Source: Echinometra lucunter | Lineage: Eukaryota > Echinodermata > Echinoidea > Camarodonta > Echinometridae | Reading direction: 5' to 3' | Assembly: GCA_029962745.1 (NCBI GenBank) | Contig: CM057162.1 | Span: 22,838,402-22,902,401, forward strand | Length of the DNA: 64,000 nucleotides | Part shown: piece by piece, positions 10,876-21,459 of the stretch | Position numbering within the stretch: position 1 is the stretch's first letter | Layout: every line of letters begins with the position of its first letter | Program-made: the position numbers and the translations under genes | Notes under the pieces: model-generated | Told to the model about the DNA's origin: nothing | Databases searched by the model: none | The model's input: the letters and a program-made list of their open reading frames with translations, nothing else

Positions 10876-13079
10876 ATGCACACCAACGAACGTAGAGGGC
10901 GTCAACACTTTTCAGTGTTGCTATTAGGAAGGTTCACTTCATACGCGCAAGCAGTTGAAGTGCGCGCACATTTTGGTGGTCATGCCAACAAAACCTTAAA
11001 CCGACATAATACAATGACGGAGTAGTAGCGACATGAAAACAAAAAGAGGGATTATGACAAGAATAAGATTTTTTGAATTATAAATAAAAATATATATTGA
11101 AAACATAAATTATGCAAAACAAAATTAAGTATTTGATACCTTGAAAGATATGTTTTTAAAATCTATAATCTTTCAGTACTTAGTGACCACTGTTATCAGT
11201 GATTTTACCAGTGTGCTAAATTCATGACGTTTTTGCCAAGCTGATTTTGTGACCACGCGCAATGCATTTCGGGATAGGGGGTACCTCTCCCTCGCTGCGG
11301 GCGTACTACTGAAATTGAATAAAATCTGTGCGCTGATCCATCAACATGCAATATCAATATGATGCGTCGTCTGCTAAGCTTTGTTTACGGTACAGCTAGC
11401 GCCTGCCCAGGCGCCTGGGTAAGGTACAGAGGGGTAGACTAGCTCCAAGCACTGAACTTAGGTGCCCGAGGACGTAGAAGCGCTGACAGGGCATGAATTT
11501 TCCATACTTGTAATTTACTATAATGACAAAAGAAAACAAGCAAACGAACCACTACAACAAAACGGAAAGCGAATGTTAGGGGCAAAAATTTGACATGTAT
11601 TCAATTTCTTTTATCTTTTTTTCCAGCCTATCCCTGATTTTGGTTATTTATGAATTCATTCTGTATTTCTTACCCATTTATTCAAATATTTACCAATTCG
11701 ATTAATTTCAGAGTTTTTTTTTCATGACATGCATGAATGAATTAGTTAATTACTTTATGTATTTATGGATTCATTTATCTTGATTTGATTATTTTTTTTT
11801 ACGAGGAGAGCAGAGTTAATTTGAGTTTGACATCACCACCACTTCTATTGAGACCTCATGTGTCATTTTAACCTTCTCCAACAAGGCTGCCGGAAAGGCG
11901 AAGGAGGTAGGGTAATTCTCATTAAATAGGGAACATCACATCGAATGATGTTGGTACCCCTCCCCCAACTCAACCTCTTTGGAAACTTTTTTTTTTTCAC
12001 CTTTTCTCCCTCTCTTTATATTTTTTTCTCTCTTCCTCCCTCACTCTCCCCCACTCTTTCTATCACCCGACTTTTTTTTCTTCTCTCTCCCATTTTTATC
12101 AAACTCACTATCCCAGGTATTTAATATTCTCTCTCATCTTTTTTTTTTTCTTTTGCATACTCTTACTCTCTCAGATTCTATTCCCAGGCTCTTTTGATTT
12201 ACGATTCAATTCATCCAAGTTACGCCCAGAATAAAAGATAGACAGGTGTAATTGTACTTTCAATTATAAAACTATTTTTATTTATTGTGCTTTAAACATC
12301 ATCAAGGCTACGACTGTGATTACATATTGCGAGTTGAATTATTCACTGTCACTGATTTTATTAAACCCCAATTACTTGTACAATTTAAAAAATCAAACCA
12401 AATTTAATAACAGAAGAATAGGATACAATAGAAAAGGAAGTATTTGATGTGAAATGGCAGTTTCTGTTTCGCTTTTTATGGGGAGCTCCCTTGGCTCAAA
12501 TTGGTTATTTAGGTGTTATCAACTCAATATCAAACCGATTTCGGTTATAGAGGTTAAAATGGTCAGCTTGATAAGCTAACTGATGCATTGCCATTTCATT
12601 TCTCACAACTGACCAATATCTTTTTTATGGGATCTAGTTATATTCATACATTTATATTTCAAAAGGTAAGAGAGAAAGATACATATAATACAACGTATGT
12701 ATAGTTAAGAAAAGTAAAGCTAATTTCTAGAGTTATTTGAAAAATTAAATAACTTTAAGAAGACTTAAGAAATAATCACAATAATATAAGTATCATAATA
12801 GAGACAGTTAATTCTAACTACTGTCTCACAAATTAAAATAGTTTGTACAAATGAAGTGAAGCACTGAACGAATTTCCCATCCAATCAAACCCAATGGAAG
12901 AACTGACCTAGAACAAATCTGTTTTCCTAATCAAAGGTGCTGTAAATTTTCATGGGAATCTGACATTTAATTTCAAAGTATAATTAGCTTTGAATTTCAC
13001 ACATTTTAAACTTATAAATCACTAAGCCAATGGCCTTATCGTGAAATAAGTCACCTCTCTTCTCACGTGTGCGCTCGCA

Positions 13080-13165
13080 CTGTGTACAAAGTCTATGAGA
13101 GTGGAAAGAAGTCACCAGCACTGACGAGATAAACGGCAGTGAATGGGCTGGTGACTTACTTGTAT
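13080..13165. repeat. Interspersed repeat with GTCACCAG/CTGGTGAC stem
   Basis: GTCACCAGCACTGAC...GCTGGTGAC forms a short inverted repeat. A closely similar block in the same orientation lies at about 48960-49055 in a PIH1D2 intron. Read on the minus strand both give VTSP.T.VY.VSAGD, but here the frame has a stop. Confidence 0.6.
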
Positions 13166-13817
13166 ACTAAAATGGCAGGTCATCCTTACATTTTTTTAAT
13201 GAATAAAATACTCAAAGAAATGGGAGTGTGCAACATCATTGGCTAACTCATTAGCATACTTATGAAACTATTTATTCAAATCATTATGGTGAACTTTCCC
13301 TTTAAGTCTTCTTACTTCGTCAAGTCTAATAAATGAAGATTTTCATATTTTGCACTGTCAATAAAGCATATCCATCCACCTGCTCATATTAAATCAAATA
13401 AACATTAAACACACTGAGTGATGGTGAAACATCTTACATTTGCTGAATCTCTTACACATCTACATAAGAATATTGTACCCCAGAATAAGTAATACTTGAG
13501 TTATAAAGTATAATGTATATACAATTAACATCAAGAAGAAAAAGTGGGAAAGGTACGTCCTAATGCAAACCCTTAGTTGATTAAGAATGCACTTCTAAAT
13601 TCAATACTACAGACATGTTAAAATGAACAAAATCTGATATTGCACAATTAGGAGTATGGATGGAAGGTGATGGCCATCAGTAAATTGTGGCTAATGTTTT
13701 AATCATTTACATGATTGGAAGCAATAAGTTAACCTTAATACTTAAACACATTTTTCTCTGATTATTCAATTTGCTTGAAAAGCAAGTAGGACTTGACCTA
13801 AAAGAAATAAAATCTAC

Positions 13818-13986
13818 CAAGCATTTTCTGAACAGCATCTGGTTCAGTATCAGCAGCTCCTTACATTCGAACAAAGGCCGTGATGTGCTCTGGTCTTTAT
13901 AGGTGGTGAAGGGTGGCATGGCAGGTTGAGACTTGAGCAATTATTTGATTGTCTAGGGGCTACAGTATTTTGATCACCAGAATCTT
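13818..13986 (-). pseudogene. Decayed exon copy 1 inside the 5.4 kb element
   Basis: Bounded by a TTTGCAG acceptor at 13986 and a GTAGAT donor-like site at 13817. It is a diverged duplicate of 14763-14948: both contain a VAP..R stretch and end ..DPDA/EPDA.QKML. Its length is not a multiple of three and it holds stops in the matching frame. Confidence 0.6.
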
Positions 13987-14144
13987 CTGCAAAGAAAAAA
14001 GAGAAAAAATAATATAATATAATAACAAATAAGTCTTTTTTAAAAGAAGTATGAAAATATTTTTGCAATAGCTCAAAACTAAAAGTGATATAATTTTGTA
14101 AAATATATGAAAATGACTTAAACAATTAAGTGATATTAATTTAT

Positions 14145-14390
14145 GTTGAGGGGGGATGTAAAAATTTTAAATCATACATGTACATGCAATATCCTTGTTT
14201 AAATGTAAATTTTTGTCATTTTGGTGCAATCATGCCAATGGTTAATTTTACTCAACTTTCACTCTTCTGAGGGGGGATATGAAAATTGTTAAATCATACA
14301 TGTACATGCAATATCCTTTTTCAAATGTAAATTTGTGTAATTTTGATCCAATCATGCCAATGGCTAATTTTACTCAACTTTTACTCTCTG
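14145..14390. repeat. Tandem duplication of ~124 bp
   Basis: Two adjacent copies, each with GAGGGGGGAT, TCATACATGTACATGCAATA and CAATCATGCCAATGG, in the intron between the duplicated exon copies. A handful of substitutions separate them. Confidence 0.8.
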
Positions 14391-14762
14391 ATTCTTATTT
14401 AATTTCCTTAAAAAGAGGGTAGGAGCACATAAGATCAAACTTGTGTGTGACTGTAGGCTATCAAACATTCACCATTGCATGGGTCGAAAAACAAACAACA
14501 GCAAGACATGATTTTCTTAAATTTGCTAGATTATCTGATTCAGGGACTCTTCAACTCTTAATGTGCCACAGATTTGGGGATTCAGACTTGAAATTGAAAT
14601 TTTAAATGATTCTTTTCCTCTCATGTATGAATTATCGAGCATACCAAAATGCAGGCCAATACACACAAAAGCTCTTGAAGCTTTTTCTGGCGGTAATGAC
14701 TAGCCAGTAGGAGTTTAAAAGCTGATGTGGGTAGGACTTGACCTAACAAACATAAAACCTAC

Positions 14763-14948
14763 CAAGCATTTTCTGCCCAGCATCTGGATCAGTTTCTTTA
14801 GCAGCTCTTTTATTCCAGAGATAGGCGACAATGTTCTCTGTTTAGATGGTGAAGATTGGCTGGGAGGTTGAGCCATGAGCAATTTGTTGATCTTGCCTGG
14901 GCATAGGGGCTACAGGAGTTTGATCTTCAACAGACCCTAACTTTGTTA
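14763..14948 (-). pseudogene. Decayed exon copy 2 inside the 5.4 kb element
   Basis: Acceptor CTTTTCAG before 14948, donor GTAGGT at 14762. Joined in phase to the start exon at 15897-15852 it reads on through SVEDQTPVAPMPRQDQQIAH, then meets one in-frame TAA, after which the same frame continues NKRAAKETDPDAGQKML to the donor. A single stop in an otherwise open, phase-compatible exon indicates a recently dead gene piece. The product is not recognised. Confidence 0.55.
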
Positions 14949-15851
14949 CTGAAAAGAAAAAGAAATAACAATGTCAATGATGGAGATTTCTTCAAAATTT
15001 TGAAAAACAAGACATAATTTCATGTTCAAACTTTAAATTTCATGTGAATGGCATTCAGAGGTTGACAAGTCATGCAAATTATTTAATTTTTTTTTTACAT
15101 TATCTATGTCCATGACTTTAGATTTTTTTTCTCCAGATATCATGTGTTAACCCTACAAAAAATTCAAATGTAATTTTCATTTTCATTTCATATAACTACA
15201 AACCACATCAAGATAAAAAGGTATTTACAATCAAACAACAAAATTGTACAAATTAGTTGGAGGATCCTTACAAGCATGACTAAGTCATAAATGGCTGGTC
15301 TCTCCTATCATAAAAGAAAAGGCAAAAATGAATCTGGTATGTCTGGCCTATAAAGTTATGGCTATGTTACTGCGGCAGCCCGAACGCGTAGCCGTAGCAG
15401 CGTTCGTTCCGATATCCGGGGCTAAGTCTAGATCTACTCAAGACGAGTTAAACGTTGGTGTTGTTACCCAACCGGCCAACCCTCAAAGAAACTTAGAACA
15501 TTTTTAGAGCGGGCATATTTCACGATACTGCTGACAGTTTTAATGAGTTATTGGATTTGATCACAAAGAAATTGCCTAATAATAATTGTCTTGATTGACT
15601 AGACCTAGACTTAAGTTTTAGCCCCAGAACGATCGGAAAACGGGCCGAAGGGAACGCATGCAGACTGCGGCAGGGGGCCCGCAGGCACAGGCGCGGGTTG
15701 GCAAAAATTAAAGTTAGGAGGTTAAGCTTAGAATCTAGACAATAATTTGCATGCAGACAGTCGGTCCCTTATTCCCCTCAATTGCCAAATTTGATTAATT
15801 ATCATTTCAAATAAGTAAATCTAACATTAAATTTCATAATTCAAATTATAC

Positions 15852-15897
15852 CTGGTCCAACTTTGTTCACTTTCACGGACTCCGACGAGGCGGTCAT
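15852..15897 (-). pseudogene. Start exon of the gene carried by the 5.4 kb element
   Basis: Minus-strand ATG at 15897 after GATGAAAA, reading MTASSESVKVNKVGP and ending phase 1 at a GTATAA donor (15851). It lies 0.4 kb inside the right terminus, a usual place for an element's own promoter. Its phase fits both downstream exon copies. The small size makes this tentative. Confidence 0.4.
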
Positions 15898-16361
15898 TTT
15901 TCATCGCATGATGATAAGTCGCGACACAGTATACACAGAGTACAGAAGAAGAGTGGATCTATTGTAGTAGCAGCGAAATCTAGCAGAAGACCGCTATCAA
16001 CCTCACAAATCCATATTATTGTATCAAAAAGTAAGATTATAAAATTATCGCTATTTTAGCTTTTTTTCTTCCTTAAAATAAAATAAAAGCATTAAAACAT
16101 TATTTGCCATAAGATTTTATTTCAAATTTTTTTATTCAAAAGTGGTAAAATTTTCAAATAGAAAAAAAAATCAACTCTACAATCTACTAAAAAACCTCTC
16201 TGAGAGAAAATCCGAGAAAATGATGGTCACAAAAAATAAGCGCAGTGAACCTTCCTTATATGCTCAACACTGAAAAGTGTTGACGCCCTCTACGTTCGTT
16301 GATGCACACGTTGGTATCAATATGCACATAGCACATCAATTTATTTGATATATACCCAGTT

Positions 16362-16568
16362 GTTGGGTGTCCGGACGGGTTGTGTATCCGGACAGTCGAT
16401 TTTAACCAGCCAATTGAAAAAGTTCACAAGCAAATCTCTTAACTGTTTTAGCACAAAATGTTAGACAATATTATAGAGAACAAATATTGATGATGATTAG
16501 CACAAATCAATGCATAGTTTATGTTAAAAAAGGCGGCTTCATTTTTGTTACCCGTCCGGACACCCAAC
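16362..16568. mobile_element. 207-bp MITE with perfect 19-bp inverted ends
   Basis: GTTGGGTGTCCGGACGGGT at 16362-16380 is exactly inverted at 16550-16568. A second inner inverted word (TTGTGTATCCGGACAG) follows the left end. A diverged inverted copy lies at 49645-49861. No clear target duplication. Confidence 0.85.
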
Positions 16569-17508
16569 CCCCCATCCTACAATAAAACAGCAATGTAGAT
16601 AAGATGCCTTGCTCAGGGGCATAAGCGCCGGCCGTGCCGGTGATCGAACCCCAACTTTCGCGTCTCCACTCGACTACGGCGGCACCTCCACTTTGCAGCT
16701 AGCAGGTAACTCGAAGAGCGCCATCTTCATGAAATCTTGGGACTTTTTCATCCCATCTGTTTACATTACCGCAATACCGGTATTTGGAAGCTCGAGATTT
16801 CAATAACTGTTTGACAATTGCACGGTCGTGTGAACTTAAGTTGGGCATGAGCGAGTGAATAACAATTAACAGCTAGGTCTTACGGTATACAGCATAACCC
16901 CTCAAGCGAAAATGTTCAACTGTTACTAACTTTACTTTAGTCATTCGCTTGTTTGATGCTTGATACCGTATTCAAGGAAGCCACCGTTCACCCACTGCCT
17001 GGTGCCCCATATCTCCGGGCTTGCAAATCTGCCAGCTAACCGTAGAGCCCGTTCGGCTAGCCTCAAAAAGACTTCTCTCTGCTTGTAAGTTGATGTAAGT
17101 ATGATGTTGCTTGTCAGTCAACTATGCTAAGAGTATTTTATGTCTCCATTTATATTGTGCCAAGTTTTCTTTCATTTGATCGAGGTTATTCTGATGAAAA
17201 ATCTTTATTTGTTAACATTTTTATGAGTTGACTGTTGAGTGAAAGTGATGACTGGTCTGACATGTCTGATGTCCGAGTGCTGACATGTCTGAGTGATGTC
17301 AAAAAAAAAAAAAAAATGAGTCTGAGTGGGCACTGCACCATGTGGCCTTGGCCTTGTTGTGGATGGTGTTTCTGTACAGTACAGCACTGTTTATAATCTG
17401 TTTGAAGTTATGTACATGTACAATGCACTCGCAGTCGGTAATGTGAACTTTATGTTTAACAGTTACATTGTAGGTCTAGTGTAACCTTGCACTTGCTTTT
17501 GCATTTAA
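16569..17508. other. Repeat-like flank, no gene
   Basis: At 16600-16690 CCTTGCTCAGGGGCATAAGC and GTGATCGAACCCCAAC resemble a tRNA-type B box read on the minus strand, as in SINE-like repeats, but no cloverleaf can be drawn. The rest shows no feature. Confidence 0.35.
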
Positions 17509-17916
17509 CCCATTCGTGACAGAGGTCCACATTTTGTGGTTCGGTCTAATAACTTTTGATGCAAAGCCCTAAAAATCATACCAAATACATGAGCAGAAAG
17601 AGCAAAAAATTCTACACAAACTGTTCCCATTTTGGTTGCGTCAATATTCATTGTTTGATGCTGAAAATTTTTTAAAGGAAAATAAGCATTAAAATCCTTA
17701 AATTGGCAATGTGATAGAAAGTTTAAAATCACTATTTTCCCCTGCAAATTGGCAACTTTTTGACTTCTCATCATAATTTCTATCAATTTATATTCATTTC
17801 AGATACATGACATTTTATAAGAAAAATGTAGCAAAAAAATAAAAATGTTGGTGTTGCCAATTTGAAGAATAAAAGCTGATCAAATTAAGCTTTAAATAAT
17901 TCCTGTCACGAATGGG
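17509..17916. mobile_element. TTAA-flanked MITE, copy A (408 bp)
   Basis: Flanked by TTAA (17505-17508, 17917-17920) with inverted ends CCCATTCGTGACAG/CTGTCACGAATGGG. TTAA targets with CCC-starting ends fit the piggyBac group. A closely similar full-length copy lies inverted at 48067-48471. Confidence 0.88.
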
Positions 17917-18384
17917 TTAATGCACTATTTTGGTCTGTACTCATGGTACTTAACTGTTCTACAGTACAGGGGCACTTGCCAACAATGATACCATGATTGA
18001 TACTATCAATGATAGGCAAGCAGAGTTCCCATCATGCCCATTCTCACGTGTGTACTTCAGAAGTGTAAGATCGCCAATCAAAGTCTGCAAAGAGGAGTAG
18101 ACCTAGCCAATAATAAATAAGTCTAGACTAGATCTAAACAGGTGATAAAAAAAGAAAAATGTGCATAGCATGGCACTGTTACTATTTGTATAATTTCTGG
18201 CTCCTTGATCAGGAATTCCCTGGTCTTCTACATGTCAGTCTCAATCATCACAGTTTATGCTTTCGTCGCTCCTTCCCTGTTCGAGACTGCCATTTTACTT
18301 TGGATGGCCCTAACGATCATGTTCTCTGCTAGTAGTACATTCAGCACTTCTTCCTTCTTCTTCTTCCAGTGCAAGTACAGTCCT

Positions 18385-18530
18385 ATTGGCATCGGCCAAT
18401 CACAGCGCACGGTGCACGCTCCAGCGGGCACCAAGCACCAACGCGGACCCTGATTGTCCAGCGGCTCCGGCCAATCACAGCGCGGCTCACACCCGAGTGG
18501 AGCCAGACAATAGCTCCCGACGCTATATAA
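18385..18530 (+). promoter_or_regulatory. CCAAT/TATA promoter-like block
   Basis: An inverted CCAAT (ATTGG, 18385), CCAAT boxes at 18396 and 18471 (both within GGCCAATCACAGCGC), and TATATAA at 18524-18530 in GC-rich DNA. The predicted start is near 18555. The duplicated CCAAT context could be a retroelement promoter instead of a host gene's. Confidence 0.5.
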
Positions 18531-18551
18531 CCCGTGCGCAGCAGCGTCTTT

Positions 18552-18601
18552 GCTCATTGCCTGACGAAGTCTAGCAGTTTGCAGACGAAACGTCGCTCTC
18601 C
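18552..18601 (+). ncRNA. Hammerhead-ribozyme-like motif
   Basis: CTGACGA (18561-18567), then GTCT...AGAC as stem II, then GAAAC-GTC (18587-18594). This matches the conserved hammerhead order CUGANGA, stem II, GAAA, UH, with a loop-less stem III of two pairs. Stem I is only partly supported (TTGC with GCTC). Penelope-like retroelements are known to carry minimal hammerheads of this kind with very short stem III. No Penelope reverse transcriptase is seen nearby. Confidence 0.45.
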
Positions 18602-18661
18602 TACTACGTTTGCTACATCGTGAGACAACTGGTTATTTCTTCTACTCAATCCTTCACCACG

Positions 18662-18750
18662 ATGAACCTCTTCCACATCATCTCTACAGTCCTATTAATA
18701 GAGTATTGTTGTACTTTGTGCGGTGCTGTGAACAGTTCTATGCTGCATAG
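18662..18750 (+). CDS. Possible first coding exon with signal-peptide-like start
   Basis: The ATG has A at -3 (CACGATGAAC) and is followed by MNLFHIISTVLLIEYCCTLC then GAVNSSMLHR, up to a GTGAGC donor at 18751. A short hydrophobic run after the start resembles a signal peptide. It lies 130 bp downstream of the TATA box. No downstream exon could be identified, because LINE remnants follow, so this may be a chance open frame or the leader of an eroded retroelement. Confidence 0.25.
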
Positions 18751-19027
18751 GTGAGCCTTCGTAAGAATACAAGTGATTGCTGTGCTAAAAGTGCCCCATG
18801 TGCAAGTAAAAAACAACTTCTCCTCCAACTACATGTAGTTCTTTCGTAGTGAAAGTCCTACCAGCTGCCTTTTGAAATTTTCCAGTGAAGGAGCTGTTGT
18901 TGCAGACATGCCTCTGAATGAACTGCAGTTGTCTTACAGCTTGTAGGATGAGCTTCTCCAGAAAACTTGTAATCATCATCATCATCTGGTATATGGGGGT
19001 GAGGTAGTCCTGTAAATCTCCCGTTAG
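18751..19027. other. No feature seen
   Basis: Short gap between the candidate first exon and the LINE remnants, with an ATC microsatellite at about 18973-18985. Confidence 0.5.
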
Positions 19028-19290
19028 TCATTGATTTGTGACTATAATGGTATGCAATATGGGTGGATGTGGGTGGATGTCAGTTAATGTAAAATTGTTT
19101 GCCAAGCCAAAGCTAATATCTAAACCAGTCTTAACAGTTTCTATGCTTGGAGCAGTGACTAAGGATTCTGACAGCTTGTTCCATAAATTGATGACACGTT
19201 TGCTGATGAAACAGCTTCTGACATTGAGCTTGCAGTCGGTCTGGATCTGGATTTGGACGTACATGTACATATGATGCAGGGCCCTTCTGG
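19028..19290 (-). mobile_element. LINE reverse-transcriptase tail, fragment 1
   Basis: On the minus strand reads LNVRSCFISKRVINLWNKLS then ESLVTAPSIETVKTGLD. The aromatic/RV.N.WN.L...V..APS...F/VK..LD layout is the C-terminal signature of CR1/L2-type non-LTR reverse transcriptases. It ends shortly after in stops. Confidence 0.65.
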
Positions 19291-19309
19291 GCATAAATGC
19301 ATCGCTTAA

Positions 19310-20200
19310 GAGAGGGCGTGGGGGTGTTTTAGAAGGTTCTGTCGATGGCCTTCTTGAAGGTGTTGATAGAAGGTGAGTTAACGATGCTGTCACTCAGGTG
19401 GTTCCACTCGATGATTGTAGATAGGAAGTAGGAGTACCAGAACTGATTAGGTTGTGCTCAGATGAGGTTATAGCACTTGCTGTTGTTTGTCACTTGTCGG
19501 TCAATAATATTTGATGCACTAAAGTTTTCAAATTGTCTTGCATGTACATGTATACGTCGTTTAGGTTTTATGGGTTGAGCAAATTTTTGGATAGGCAGAG
19601 CTGGCACCAACCCCCCAACCACCTTATGGAAGAGGGTGAGTTTGAGGTTCCTCCTTCGTTCTTTAGGGTTGGGAGCTGAAGTTCATTTAGTTTGCTAGTA
19701 ATGAAGCCCTCGTCCCTGGATACGTAGTTTCCTGTGATAAAGCGTACTGCTCGTCTTTGCACGTTCTCAAGCCTGATTATGTTCTTCTGGAGGTATGGAT
19801 CCTAGGATGTCACTCCATATTCAAGAATGGATCTCACAAGTGCGGTATAAGATTGTTCTCTTGATGTTAACGGGAAAGAAGTGAAGGTTTCTGCGAAGGA
19901 GGGATAGCACCCAGTTAGCCTTTTGGGTTGTCTTGGCAATGTGCTTTTCTCACTTGAGGCCCTCTGGGATTATGAAGCCTAGGTACCGGGTGTTGATAGA
20001 AGTAGGATGACTTGCTGCAGATGCTCATGGTGTAGCACTTTGTGGGTATTGAAGAGTTTCAGTGAATGACCATGTGAGTGTTGGTACTCACGTTTACTTT
20101 TGAATGGTTCAACTCCATTTTTAATGGTTTTGAAAGGTATGATGACGATGCCGTCTGTTCGTTGATCCCTAGCCCTGCATATTGGAGTTGTCCTCATTGA
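19310..20200 (-). mobile_element. CR1/L2-like LINE 3' fragment, fragment 2
   Basis: In minus-strand order: ANWVLSLLRRNLHFFPVNIK; ILEYGVTS; DPYLQKNIIRLENVQRRAVR; FITGNYVSRDEGFITSKLNE; LQLPTLK; and finally STIIEWNHLSDSIVNSPSIN-TFKKAIDRTF. These are the thumb-to-end blocks of a CR1-type reverse transcriptase, broken by frameshifts. Fragment 1 is a different family tail placed directly after it. Confidence 0.8.
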
Positions 20201-20615
20201 CTTCTAGAGCCGAGGTTCTGTTGGCCAAACCGAACACTTACTTCTCTTCTCTCAGCATGAACTCATCTTCTGTACTGCATGAGGTTTTTTATTTGCTGCC
20301 ATGTATGATGCAGGCTTCAAGTTAGACAGATCACTCACATCACCTGACTGTTTAGCTTCCGGTATTAGGACACTCTGGTAGTAGATGAAATACGTGACCC
20401 TCTACGACTATATGAATCACCATCAGTAAGTCAGAAGTTTGGCATTTTTACATTTTAACCGTTTGAAAGCTTGGATTTAAGCTTTTGAATGATGTACAGT
20501 TGTATAGCTTGCCTTGTCAATACCATGCAAACCCTTTGAAATTACAATGAGAATGAGAGCTTGTCAGATAGGCTAATCATCAGAATAATAGAGAAAACAG
20601 GATGTAAAGATGAGT
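20201..20615. other. No feature seen
   Basis: Unique-looking DNA between LINE remnant and MITE. Confidence 0.45.
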
Positions 20616-20918
20616 CAGGGCTCTACAAACCCACTTGCCCGCTTGCCCGGGGCAAGGAAATAGAGCAAGAGAAATATGTTTAAGGGCAAGCAAGATATGT
20701 TTTGGGCAAACAATTTTCAAAGAGACTTGCCCAAAGGGCAAGCAGGAAGAAAATTTTTTGTAGAGCCCTGATGAGTGATTATTCAGAAGTGCCGTACTGG
20801 TGTCCTTGTTTTGGGCAAGCAATTTTCAAAGAAACTTGCCCAAAGGGCAAGCAGGAAGAAAAATTTTTGTAGAGCCCTGATGAGTGATTATTCAGAAGTG
20901 CCATACTGGTGTCCTTGT
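20616..20918. mobile_element. Small CAGGGCTCTACAAA MITE with 109-bp tandem duplication of its right half
   Basis: Inverted ends CAGGGCTCTACAAA (20616) and TTTGTAGAGCCCTG (to 20770) with ATGAGT on both sides. The right half plus flank (20701-20809) is repeated once at 20810-20918. GGCAAGC/CTTGCCC words fill the interior. Confidence 0.8.
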
Positions 20919-21456
20919 CTGTCTCAATGAAAGGTTTAATGAAAATTCCCTATTGAACTTTAAGGGATAATCGGATTAGGCTCAACCTTGGAATAGTTTC
21001 AAAGGAGATAATTCTGTCCTTTCTTAGATTTTCAAAGCCACAGAGTGAATAACTGGTTACTACATGTACATTGTAGCTGTTGAATCATAATCGTAAGTGG
21101 AGTACTGACCTGTCCAGTCATAATAAATCAGTTTGTTTTTTTATGTGAAGGTTTTACCCAGCATGCTGGCATATTTTTATTTCATAATTCCCCCCAAATG
21201 GTAATTTTAAATGAAAGAAAAAACATTTTCTACATGACAGATGGCTCCCAAATTTGGTCAGATGGTAGATCAATAAATAAAATATTGGAAAATATAAAAT
21301 ATGTAAAATCATCTCTTCATCCCTAAAGCTCTCTATTTTAGCTGTCCCCCTTTAATTAAAAAAAAAAAGAAAAAGAAAGAGGAGAAGAGGAAGAGAAAAT
21401 TGGGAGCAAAAAGGGGGAAGACTCTGGGGAAAGAGAAAGCTGGGTCATGCAAAGAG
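20919..21456. other. No gene seen
   Basis: AT-rich DNA with an A/G-rich tract at 21358-21440. Confidence 0.5.
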
Positions 21457-21459
21457 TAA

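Larger units (their letters stand above)
10884..16301. mobile_element. 5.4 kb DNA element with inverted ends and 8-bp target duplication
   Basis: Both ends begin CAACGAACGTAGAGGGCG and continue TCAACACTTTTCAGTGTTG, in opposite orientation, with GGAAGGTTCACT further in. ATGCACAC flanks it at 10876-10883 and 16302-16309. The 8-bp duplication points to hAT or P-like groups; the termini do not settle it. The interior holds minus-strand exon-like pieces (13818-13986, 14763-14948, 15852-15897), a ~124-bp tandem duplication (14145-14390), a GC-rich patch near 15370-15720 and otherwise AT-rich DNA. No transposase was recognised, so it looks non-autonomous. Confidence 0.85.

Noticed and set aside
16600..16690. 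tRNA gene on the minus strand
   Set aside because: A B-box-like word is present, but no cloverleaf or A box can be drawn; treated as a SINE-like fragment.
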